A stretch of 5,907 nt of DNA, from the NCBI GenBank assembly GCA_011046295.1, contig DSAV01000219.1, forward strand, positions 1 to 5,907, in the 5' to 3' direction. This document shows, piece after piece, positions 1-5,907 of the stretch (its first letter is position 1; each line of letters starts with the position of its first letter). A program made the position numbers and the translations under genes. The notes beneath the pieces were generated by a model, which saw only the letters and a list, made by a program, of their open reading frames with translations, did not search any database and was not told the DNA's origin. The DNA is from Deltaproteobacteria bacterium. Its GTDB lineage: Bacteria > Desulfobacterota > Syntrophia > Syntrophales > Smithellaceae.

Positions 1-60
1 GTGTAAATACCTGACATTATTGATTACAGTTAAAATAATAATAAATGAAAGTAAAAAATT

Positions 61-933
61 ATGGATTATGAAGGATTTATCATCAGGCCACCCAGCGAAG
101 CCTACAGTCTTTTGTTGCAGGTTACTTTAGGTTGCTCGCATAATAAATGCGGTTTTTGCGCAACCTATGGCCAAAAAAAATTCAAAATAAAGTCTCTGGA
201 AATTATAAAGAAAGACTTGCGGGAAGCCAGTAATTACAAGGGAGTGGAAAAGGTTTTTTTGTGTGATGGCGACGCTTTGATTATACCCCAGCAGCGACTT
301 GAGGAAATTCTTCAGCTAATAAATCAGAGCTTGCCGGGTATAGAGCGTATAGGAACTTATGCCAACGCAAAGAGTATTCTGAAAAAGTCCGTCGATGATT
401 TAAAAAAACTAAAAGAAATGGGCTTAAAAATTATATACCTCGGAGTGGAGACAGGTAGTGTGCATCTATTGGAGAAAATCAACAAAGGCGTGACTTATAA
501 ACAGATGGTTGACGCGGGCCGGCGTGTAAAAGATGCGGGTATAACTCTGTCCGTTACAGTACTGCTGGGGATAGGCGGCAAGGAAAAAAGTGCCGAGCAC
601 GCTTCCGACACGGCGAAAATACTCACGGAAATTGACCCGGATTATGTTGGGGCTCTTACTTTGATGCTGGTGCCTGGTACGCGACTATATGATGATTACC
701 GGGGAGGGCGTTTTGTCTTGCCGGATAAGTTCGGCTTTATTCAGGAGCTTAACCTGATGATTGCCAATTCTGAGTTTACAAACTGTTATTTTACTTCCAA
801 CCATGCCTCAAATTACTTGCCGATAAAAGCATACCTGCCCCGTCAAAAAGAGGAAGTGTTGAAGGCGATCCGTTCTGTTTTTGAAAATAAAGACGACAGC
901 AGGATGAGGCCGGAATATCTCAGGGGTTTGTAA
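61..933 (+). CDS. Radical SAM protein with C-x4-C-x2-C cluster motif
   Basis: This is a 290-residue protein of the radical SAM superfamily, whose members bind a 4Fe-4S cluster and cleave S-adenosylmethionine to start radical chemistry. The substrate cannot be read from the sequence. The cluster cysteines are C25, C30 and C33 in GCSHNKCGFC, so the first gap is four residues instead of the usual three. LCDGDA (67-72) and LGVETGS (127-133) sit where radical SAM barrels carry their SAM-contacting strands. The N-terminal IRPPSEAYSLLLQVTLGCS and the C-terminal RPEYLRGL match, from memory, a widespread uncharacterised radical SAM family of about this length, so the protein looks complete. No B12-binding domain or extra cysteine cluster is visible. 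The start is the first ATG after in-frame stops at 4, 31, 46 and 52; the upstream region is AT-rich with only a weak purine stretch as ribosome site. The small ORF that precedes lnt follows immediately, suggesting an operon. The family is secure; the function is unknown. Confidence 0.93.
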   Translation: MDYEGFIIRPPSEAYSLLLQVTLGCSHNKCGFCATYGQKKFKIKSLEIIKKDLREASNYKGVEKVFLCDGDALIIPQQRLEEILQLINQSLPGIERIGTYANAKSILKKSVDDLKKLKEMGLKIIYLGVETGSVHLLEKINKGVTYKQMVDAGRRVKDAGITLSVTVLLGIGGKEKSAEHASDTAKILTEIDPDYVGALTLMLVPGTRLYDDYRGGRFVLPDKFGFIQELNLMIANSEFTNCYFTSNHASNYLPIKAYLPRQKEEVLKAIRSVFENKDDSRMRPEYLRGL

Positions 934-1092
934 ATGGTCTTAATTAAAAAGATGATTTCTACGCACAAAAAAAGAAGCATGTTCTATAGCCGAGAAAAAA
1001 ATCATGTACAATGTTTGGATATTGACACGGAAGGCGCGGATAAGCACAGCCAAAAGAAAAAAAATAACGTGATCAATAAAAATGATAAATAA
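934..1092 (+). CDS. Possible 52-aa lysine-rich small ORF
   Basis: This short reading frame begins at an ATG abutting the stop of the radical SAM gene (TAAATG) and ends 11 nt inside lnt. AGGGG at 922-926 lies 7 nt before the ATG and could act as its ribosome site. The product would start MVLIKKMISTHKKRSMFYSR and end in a Lys/Asn-rich tail; it has no signal peptide, membrane segment or motif that I recognise. Two observations favour translation: the stop-start arrangement, and the lack of a Shine-Dalgarno before lnt, which could then be fed by ribosomes ending here. Against it are the short length, low complexity from the AT-rich sequence and no recognised relatives. It may simply be leader sequence of lnt that happens to be open. 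Confidence 0.3.
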   Translation: MVLIKKMISTHKKRSMFYSREKNHVQCLDIDTEGADKHSQKKKNNVINKNDK

Positions 1093-2677
1093 AATAAACA
1101 TAAATAAATTGACATCAGGTGCTTATGTGTATCTGAGAGAAAACGATGTCATTCTGGCCGTGCTGAGCGGGCTATTTTTATTTTTTTCCTTTCCCAAATA
1201 CGGCTTTGGATTTATGGCCTGGATTTCGTTAGTTCCCCTTTTTTTCGCGATATTTAATGCAGCTTCAATTAAGAGAGTTTTTCTTCTCGGCTTTATCACG
1301 GGTGTTACGGCTTATATCGGAATAATTTATTGGATTACATATGTCGTCGTTAATTACGGCCATCTCCCCATGTATCTGGGGATCATCATCATGTTGCTTT
1401 TAGCCGGTTATTTAAGCATATACATAGCTTTGTTTGCCGCCGGCGTTTATTTTTTCCGGAATAAAGTTATTCTTTGTTTTGTCGCACCGGCTCTTTGGGT
1501 GTGCTGCGAATATCTTAAATCATGTCTTTTTACGGGTTTTCCCTGGGCGAATCTGGGTTATTCCCAGTATCTGAATTTCTTGTTTATCCAATTTGCTGAT
1601 GTCTTTGGTGTTTATGGCTTATCGTTCTTGATTGTCAGCGTTAATGCCGTAATTTTTGTATTGTCAAAGCAAAAAACTAAACAGGCTGTGAATTCGTTTA
1701 TCGCGATTGCTCTGGCCGTGACTTTTGTTTATATATACGGTTTTGTCAGGATAAATCAAGTTGATCGTGAGATAAAAAAAGCCGAGGGGCTTAATGTTTC
1801 ACTGATTCAGGGCAATATTGATCAGTCAGTAAAATGGGATAACTTTTTCCAGAAAAGGATATTGGATTTTTACACGCAGCTTTCCCTGGATAATTCTCCG
1901 GGCGATAAAGGGCTGCTGGTTTGGCCGGAGACAGCGCTTCCTTTCAATTTTCAGAATACGGGAAATATGCGCCAACAAGTAATGGATTTGCCGCAAAAAA
2001 CAAATGCATGGTTTATCTTTGGAGCGGTCAGCTACGAGCATAAAAAAGAAAGCACAAATTACTTAAACAGCGCATATTTGTTGTCGCCGGAAGGTTCAAT
2101 AAAAGGGAGATATGACAAGGTTCATCTTGTTCCCTATGGAGAATATGTTCCCCTGAGGAACATTTTTCCTTTCATTAAAAAGCTCACGGAGGGAATAGGC
2201 GATTTTGCTAGAGGTAAGGGATATGAACCATTGGAAATGGACGAAAGAAAAATAGGTGTTTTGATATGCTATGAAGGGATCCTGCCACACGCCGCCAGAG
2301 CTTATAAAAACAAAGACGTGGATTTGCTGGTAAATATCACCAATGATGCATGGTTTGGTTCAACTTCGGCGCCTTTTCAGCATTTTTCCATGACGATGTT
2401 TCGAGCGATTGAAACCAGGCTTTATCTGGCGCGCGCGGCAAACACGGGAATATCCGGCGTTGTTGATGCTCGTGGAAAGGTTATCTTACAGACGGATATT
2501 TTTGAGGCAGACGCGTTAAAAGCAGAAGTAAAATATATTGATATAACAACGATTTACGCGCGCTGCGGTGATTTATTTGTTTTATTGTGTTTTTTATTTG
2601 TTTTACTATGTTTATTATTAATATGGAAAGGGAGGCTGAAAAATGACGACAGAAAATATACAGGAAAAAATAAATAG
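1082..2677 (+). CDS. lnt: Apolipoprotein N-acyltransferase
   Basis: Lnt transfers an acyl chain from a phospholipid to the free amino group of the diacylglyceryl-cysteine of lipoproteins, the last step of their maturation in the inner membrane. The 531-residue length is close to the usual 500-530. About seven hydrophobic segments fill residues 22-222, including the family signature TGFPWANLGYSQ (151-162). A nitrilase-fold domain (about 237-490) follows, and one C-terminal membrane helix (498-515). The catalytic triad is intact: E283 in VWPETALP, K346 in YDKVHLVPYGEY and C396 in LICYEG. NITNDAWFG (418-426) is also typical. The ATG is the first possible start after an in-frame TGA at 1070, and no Shine-Dalgarno precedes it; the start falls inside the end of a small ORF, suggesting coupled translation. 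The 3' end overlaps prfB by 35 nt. The last helix contains a tandem seven-residue duplication. Confidence 0.96.
   Translation: MINKININKLTSGAYVYLRENDVILAVLSGLFLFFSFPKYGFGFMAWISLVPLFFAIFNAASIKRVFLLGFITGVTAYIGIIYWITYVVVNYGHLPMYLGIIIMLLLAGYLSIYIALFAAGVYFFRNKVILCFVAPALWVCCEYLKSCLFTGFPWANLGYSQYLNFLFIQFADVFGVYGLSFLIVSVNAVIFVLSKQKTKQAVNSFIAIALAVTFVYIYGFVRINQVDREIKKAEGLNVSLIQGNIDQSVKWDNFFQKRILDFYTQLSLDNSPGDKGLLVWPETALPFNFQNTGNMRQQVMDLPQKTNAWFIFGAVSYEHKKESTNYLNSAYLLSPEGSIKGRYDKVHLVPYGEYVPLRNIFPFIKKLTEGIGDFARGKGYEPLEMDERKIGVLICYEGILPHAARAYKNKDVDLLVNITNDAWFGSTSAPFQHFSMTMFRAIETRLYLARAANTGISGVVDARGKVILQTDIFEADALKAEVKYIDITTIYARCGDLFVLLCFLFVLLCLLLIWKGRLKNDDRKYTGKNK
2572..2613 (+). repeat. 21-bp tandem duplication inside lnt
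   Basis: Two adjacent 21-base units (2572-2592 and 2593-2613) differ at only two positions, both within one codon pair TTG/CTA that still encodes leucine. In the protein this gives the near-identical heptads LFVLLCF (498-504) and LFVLLCL (505-511) in the C-terminal membrane helix. The unit is seven codons long, so the frame is kept. It could be a recent slippage duplication, or chance similarity in a T-rich hydrophobic stretch. Confidence 0.6.
2629..2635 (+). promoter_or_regulatory. Ribosome binding site fixing the prfB start
   Basis: AGGGAGG lies 7 nt before the ATG at 2643 and inside the 3' end of lnt. It is the strongest Shine-Dalgarno in this region. It supports translation from 2643, upstream of the in-frame TGA, and so argues against an unshifted start at 2755, which has no comparable site. 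Confidence 0.85.
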
Positions 2678-3753
2678 TTTGATAAAAAGAGTAAAGACAA
2701 TCGGAGATTGCCTTTGACGTAGATGAAACTGAACTTAAAATTAAAGATCTGGAAATGTTGTCTTTGAAGAAGGATTTCTGGGAAAACCAAAATAAAGCAC
2801 GAGAGGTATTAAAAAAGAAAGCGCAGCTTAATGACGGTCTCCAAAGGTGGAAAAGATTTAACACTCAGATAGCTGATATCGAAAACCTTTGGATAATAGC
2901 CTGGCAGGAAAAAGATGAGCAGGTCATGAGGGATCTGGCTGAAGAGCTCGGGAAGCTCGAAGAAGATGTAACTGAAGAAGAGCTGAAAATGATGTTGTCC
3001 GGTGAAGAAGATTCACTGAGCGCGATTGTTTCAATAAATGCTGGTGCAGGGGGGACAGAAGCGCAAGATTGGGTGGAAATTCTTTTGCGCATGTACCTGC
3101 GCTGGGCGGAAACAAAAAATTATAAAACCAAGGTTATTGATTTATTGCCGGGTGATGAAGCAGGGATTAAGAGCGTGTCTTTTACCCTGGAGGGAGAGTA
3201 CGCTTACGGATACGCGAAAGCGGAAATAGGAATTCATCGACTGGTAAGGATTTCTCCTTTTGATGCCGGTGGCCGAAGGCACACTTCTTTTGCCTCTGTT
3301 TTTGTTTACCCGGAAGTTGATGATGAAATAAAAATTGAAATAAACGATGATGATTTGCGTATTGACACATTCCGTTCAAGCGGTAAAGGCGGGCAACATG
3401 TAAATAAAACGGATTCTGCCGTGCGGATAACTCATTTCCCGTCGGGTATTGTAGTCCAGTGTCAAAGTGAACGATCGCAGCATAAAAATAAAGCAATGGC
3501 CATGAAATACCTCAAATCAAGACTGTATGAAATGGAATTGCAGGCAAAAAACGAGAAGCAGGATGAGGAAAACAAATCCAAAAAAGAAATCGCCTGGGGC
3601 AGCCAGATACGTTCGTATACCCTGCATCCTTATAAAATGGTGAAAGACCACCGGACGAACATGGAGATGGGAGACGCGGGCAGAGTGCTGGATGGAGATA
3701 TCGATGGCTTTATCCATGGATACCTGATGAAAAAAACAGATAATCTTTTATAA
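2643..3753 (+). CDS. prfB: Peptide chain release factor 2, made by +1 frameshift
   Basis: RF2 recognises UAA and UGA stop codons in the ribosome and triggers hydrolysis of peptidyl-tRNA. Translation starts at 2643, reads 24 codons to CTT (2712-2714), then meets an in-frame TGA (2715-2717). Shifting forward by one base continues with GAC (2716-2718) in the frame that runs open to the stop at 3753. The joined protein, 2643-2714 plus 2716-3753, has 369 residues, against 365 in E. coli. The stop-recognition tripeptide SPF is at 204-206 and the catalytic GGQ at 249-251, almost the E. coli positions. The N-terminal helical domain covers about 1-110 and includes DFWENQNKAREVL, where the family usually has a similar FW motif. 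The start overlaps lnt by 35 nt, implying coupled expression. The gene ends in two tandem TAA codons (3751-3756). A call beginning at 2755 would be truncated by 37 residues. Identity is very secure. Confidence 0.97.
2703..2718 (+). promoter_or_regulatory. Programmed +1 frameshift site of prfB
   Basis: The site consists of GGAG (2703-2706), a five-base spacer and CTTTGAC (2712-2718). In the known RF2 mechanism the internal Shine-Dalgarno-like element pairs with 16S rRNA while the ribosome pauses at the slowly read UGA, and the leucyl-tRNA slips from CUU to UUU. Low RF2 therefore raises RF2 synthesis. The CTTTGAC core is canonical, and UGA is codon 25 (codon 26 in E. coli). The upstream element is shorter than the usual AGGGGG and about one to two bases farther from the slip codon, so shift efficiency may differ. 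Confidence 0.93.
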
Positions 3754-3895
3754 TAAAGATAAAGCCGAATTATAAGAGCAAAAATAATTGTATATTACCG
3801 GAATTGGTTAGAAAAATAACTTAAAGTATGTTATGAAAAAAATAAATACTGTATTGTACGGAGTCAATCTGAAAATATTTATGGGATATAAATGC

Positions 3896-3901
3896 AAGGA
3901 G
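3896..3901 (+). promoter_or_regulatory. Ribosome binding site fixing the mltD-like start
   Basis: AAGGAG lies 9 nt before the ATG at 3911. The in-frame ATG at 3833 has no such site, and starting there would place 26 extra residues ahead of a good lipoprotein-like signal. This site therefore favours the shorter product. Confidence 0.8.
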
Positions 3902-3910
3902 TATTGTTTA

Positions 3911-5785
3911 ATGTTAAAAAATAAAAAATATTATGCCGGTTATGTAAGTCTAATTGGCATTATTTTTCTCTTTTCCGCATGCGCTTCCCAGATGGGGGCA
4001 GATAAAAGCAGAGTGTCAAGAACAACCATACAGCATGAAAGTAGGGAAACGGGCGAAATTGAAAGATCAAACACAAGGGGCCTGCATGAAGGCGAGAATG
4101 ATTATGCCAAGGATAGTGCCCTGAAGTTGCATTCGTCATCAGGCGGGGAGGCACAGATAGCCAAGACACAAGAAGTACAGGATATGATGGAAAGAGTACT
4201 GGAGCTTCTGGAAGATGCCGACAGTTACTGGGATAACGGAGATGTTGAAAATACGATCAGCACCTTGGACAGGGCTTACGCTTTGCTTTTGGAGGCTGAT
4301 GGAAATGCCGAAGTGCCGCGGCAGAAAGATGACCTTCGCCTTTTAATATCCAAGCGAATATTGGCAGTTTACTCCGCGCAGCAATCCATAACAAGGGGTT
4401 CGGCCAGCCAGATACCGTTGATGATGAATAAAGATATAGAGCGGGAGATTCGCGCGTTTCAGGGCCCGGAGAGAGATTTCTTCATATCTTCCTACAAACG
4501 TTCCGGGATATATCGAGACGTGATTATGAGGGAGTTGAAAATGGCCGGGATGCCGGAAGAATTGTTTTGGCTTCCCTTGGTGGAAAGCGGATTTAAAGTA
4601 AATGCCCTGTCTCGTGCCCGGGCTCTCGGTTTGTGGCAGTTTATTCCTTCAACAGGATATAAATTTGGGCTGAGCCGTAACGAGTGGATTGATGAACGTA
4701 TGGATCCGGTTAAATCTACGAAGGCGGCAGTCGCATATTTAACAGAATTACACTCAATGTTCGGGGATTGGCTGACGGTTTTGGCCGCGTACAATTGCGG
4801 AGAAGGAAGGGTGATGAGGATTATTTCCCGACAGAGAATCAATTACTTTGACCGTTTCTGGGATTTGTATAATTTATTGCCGCGTGAAACGTCCCGCTAT
4901 GTTCCGCGTTTTCTCGCCACATTGCACATAATAAACGATCCCAAAAAATACGGCTTTGATCTGCCGGATACAACGGAGAGTTCTTTTGCATTTAAAACGG
5001 TGAAGGTCGACAGAATAATGAAACTGGGAGATATTGCGGATAAATTGAGCATTTCCGAAGAAATAATGAACGTACTGAATGCCGAGTTAAGGCATAAAAT
5101 TACTCCGGACAGGGAATATGATTTGAAAATTCCTGCGGATTCGCTGGATGCATTTAAACTTGCTGTCAGTGAAATCCCCACAAGTGAAAAGCCTAAACTT
5201 GCCCAAAGGACCGCGTTTGTCCGGCATCGTATTAGAAGCGGAGAAACCCTCTCTTCAATCGCCAGAAGGTACGGAGTTTCCGTATCAGCCATACGTGCGC
5301 AGAATAATCTTCGGCCAAACACAGTGATAATCGCAGGAAGATACCTTACAATTCCTACGGGTAGACCACAAAGCCAGGCAAGGAAAGGCACGCAAAACAT
5401 GCGTCTTTCATCAACAGGTCATTATCGAGTTCAAAGAGGCGACGCGCTGCAAATTATCGCGCGTCATTTTGGTGTTTCTGTAGCACAGATAAAAGAGTTA
5501 AATAATCTCCAATCTGATGTTATATATGCCGGGCAGTTACTAAAAATCACTTCATCTTCACAAGATGCTTCTTTTACGCAAGCAGCTCAAAAAACGAAAA
5601 TAGCAGGAAAAGTATTGTCTCAGGAAGATGTAGACGCTTTGGGGACAAACAAGTACATTGTAACCAAAGGAGATAGCTTGTATCGCATTGCTCTGAAAAA
5701 CAATATGGAAGTGCAAAAATTGAAAGAAATAAACAATCTTTCCGATGATAAAATAAAGCCCGGACAGATATTAATTATCGAATAG
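3911..5785 (+). CDS. mltD: MltD-like membrane-bound lytic murein transglycosylase with LysM repeats
   Basis: Enzymes of this family cleave the MurNAc-GlcNAc bond of peptidoglycan and form a 1,6-anhydro product. From 3911 the protein has 624 residues. Residues 1-24 look like a lipoprotein signal: lysines, a hydrophobic run and FSAC with C24 as candidate lipidated cysteine. Phe at -3 is not the classical choice, and Ala after Cys would fit outer-membrane sorting. Residues 25-200 hold a polar linker and helical region. The SLT (GH23) domain spans about 209-349: LVESGF with catalytic E225, GLWQFIPSTG (240-249) and AAYNCGEGRV (292-301). A degenerate LysM-like segment (361-408) and three clear LysM repeats (about 437-482, 504-547 and 581-623) follow and should bind glycan strands. 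The protein is longer than E. coli MltD (about 450 residues), mainly through the N-terminal region and an extra repeat. The 157-nt gap after prfB shows no clear promoter or terminator. The mltD symbol is by family resemblance. Confidence 0.93.
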   Translation: MLKNKKYYAGYVSLIGIIFLFSACASQMGADKSRVSRTTIQHESRETGEIERSNTRGLHEGENDYAKDSALKLHSSSGGEAQIAKTQEVQDMMERVLELLEDADSYWDNGDVENTISTLDRAYALLLEADGNAEVPRQKDDLRLLISKRILAVYSAQQSITRGSASQIPLMMNKDIEREIRAFQGPERDFFISSYKRSGIYRDVIMRELKMAGMPEELFWLPLVESGFKVNALSRARALGLWQFIPSTGYKFGLSRNEWIDERMDPVKSTKAAVAYLTELHSMFGDWLTVLAAYNCGEGRVMRIISRQRINYFDRFWDLYNLLPRETSRYVPRFLATLHIINDPKKYGFDLPDTTESSFAFKTVKVDRIMKLGDIADKLSISEEIMNVLNAELRHKITPDREYDLKIPADSLDAFKLAVSEIPTSEKPKLAQRTAFVRHRIRSGETLSSIARRYGVSVSAIRAQNNLRPNTVIIAGRYLTIPTGRPQSQARKGTQNMRLSSTGHYRVQRGDALQIIARHFGVSVAQIKELNNLQSDVIYAGQLLKITSSSQDASFTQAAQKTKIAGKVLSQEDVDALGTNKYIVTKGDSLYRIALKNNMEVQKLKEINNLSDDKIKPGQILIIE

Positions 5786-5851
5786 CAGGGGAGTGTAAAT
5801 CTAACTGTGTAAATGGTTTTAAATAGTGTAGACAATAAAACCAGAATAAGC

Positions 5852-5857
5852 AGGAGG
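5852..5857 (+). promoter_or_regulatory. Ribosome binding site of the partial last gene
   Basis: AGGAGG, a full match to the Shine-Dalgarno consensus, lies 7 nt before the ATG at 5865. It is the main evidence that the last 43 bases are coding. Confidence 0.8.
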
Positions 5858-5864
5858 ATTTAGC

Positions 5865-5907
5865 ATGAAGTTGACATTTGATGTTCAAGAAGAGTTGGGC
5901 AATTGTA
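5865..5907 (+). CDS. Partial gene, N-terminus only
   Basis: Only 14 complete codons are present, reading MKLTFDVQEELGNC, before the window ends. Translation is supported by the AGGAGG 7 nt upstream. I cannot identify the product from so little. The short N-terminus and the GTGTAAAT repeats just before it would fit a Mutator-type (IS256) transposase, whose N-terminal region often begins with a short helix before the conserved domain. A cellular gene following the mltD-like gene would fit equally well. Confidence 0.65.
   Translation, partial: MKLTFDVQEELGNC

Larger units (their letters stand above)
5788..5907 (+). mobile_element. Possible left end of an IS256/Mutator-type insertion sequence (cut by window)
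   Basis: Directly after the mltD-like stop comes GGGGAGTGTAAAT, then a second GTGTAAAT 14 bases later (5793-5800 and 5807-5814) and a partial copy GTGTAGA at 5826-5832. A strong Shine-Dalgarno and a new start codon follow. This layout resembles, from memory, the ends of IS256-family elements, in which GTGTAA-type repeats precede the transposase gene. The other inverted repeat, the target duplication and the transposase body lie outside the window, so this is inference. An ordinary intergenic region remains possible. Confidence 0.35.

Noticed and set aside
1..60. GTGTAAAT at the window start matching the repeats near 5793, suggesting IS copies on both sides.
   Set aside because: A right-hand end of such an element would carry the reverse complement here; one 8-mer in the direct orientation in AT-rich sequence is weak evidence. 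No -35/-10 pair was found in this stretch either.
928..946. Near-repeat of 5807-5825 (TGTAAATGG followed by a T-rich run).
   Set aside because: The first part is set by the stop codon of the radical SAM gene and the start of the small ORF, and no wider similarity extends on either side; chance likeness is the simpler reading.
1022..1050. TTGACA at 1022-1027 as a -35 box for lnt.
   Set aside because: No -10-like hexamer lies 15-19 bases downstream, so the perfect -35 stands alone. TACAAT at 1007-1012 likewise has no matching -35.
1365..1382. Hairpin TCCCCA / TGGGGA with a six-base loop.
   Set aside because: It lies within lnt coding for membrane residues, is only six pairs long and has no U-tract, so it is not a terminator.
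3804..3832. TTGGTT (3804-3809) and TATGTT (3827-3832), 17-nt spacing, as a promoter for the mltD-like gene.
   Set aside because: Only 3/6 and 4/6 matches to consensus in AT-rich sequence, which is no better than chance.
3833..3910. Upstream in-frame extension of the mltD-like gene (26 residues).
   Set aside because: The ATG at 3833 has no ribosome site and would bury the lipoprotein-like signal; the ATG at 3911 has AAGGAG 9 nt upstream.
4897..5400. 167-codon minus-strand reading frame within the mltD-like gene.
   Set aside because: It lies opposite well-conserved SLT and LysM coding sequence, has no recognisable domain and is a shadow frame; the same holds for the other minus-strand frames in lnt, prfB and mltD.

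Overview
The window reads as a chromosomal, moderately AT-rich segment from a Gram-negative bacterium. Evidence for Gram-negative is an apolipoprotein N-acyltransferase gene (lnt) and a MltD-type murein transglycosylase with a lipoprotein-like signal. The tight lnt-prfB pair is an arrangement I associate with Desulfobacterota (deltaproteobacteria), but that placement is an inference from memory and no marker here fixes the taxon. All genes I support lie on the + strand.

Layout: (1) 61-933 encodes a complete radical SAM protein whose cluster-binding cysteines are spaced C-x4-C-x2-C instead of the textbook C-x3-C-x2-C. (2) 934-1092 is a 52-codon ORF starting directly after that stop (TAAATG), preceded by AGGGG and overlapping the next start by 11 nt; whether it is a gene is uncertain. 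(3) 1082-2677 is lnt, with the Glu/Lys/Cys triad intact. (4) 2643-3753 is prfB (release factor 2). Its first 35 nt overlap lnt, and its reading frame is interrupted at codon 25 by an in-frame UGA in CTTTGAC, the classic autoregulatory +1 frameshift site. A call that begins at the ATG at 2755 would lose 37 residues. (5) 3911-5785 is a MltD-like lytic transglycosylase with an SLT (GH23) domain, one degenerate LysM-like segment and three clear LysM repeats. A good Shine-Dalgarno sequence favours the start at 3911 over the longer frame from 3833. (6) 5788-5907 holds repeated GTGTAAAT motifs and, behind a strong Shine-Dalgarno, the first 14 codons of a gene cut by the window edge. This may be the left end of an IS256/Mutator-type insertion sequence, offered as a moderate-to-low-confidence inference.

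Functionally, genes 1-4 look like one translationally linked operon. Lnt completes lipoprotein maturation in the inner membrane, and the MltD-like protein is itself a plausible Lnt substrate (candidate lipidated Cys24). RF2 regulates its own synthesis by frameshifting. I found no tRNA, rRNA, CRISPR array, riboswitch or convincing intrinsic terminator. No intergenic gap exceeds 300 bases. The window is mostly housekeeping, and I see no clear new multi-gene system in it.
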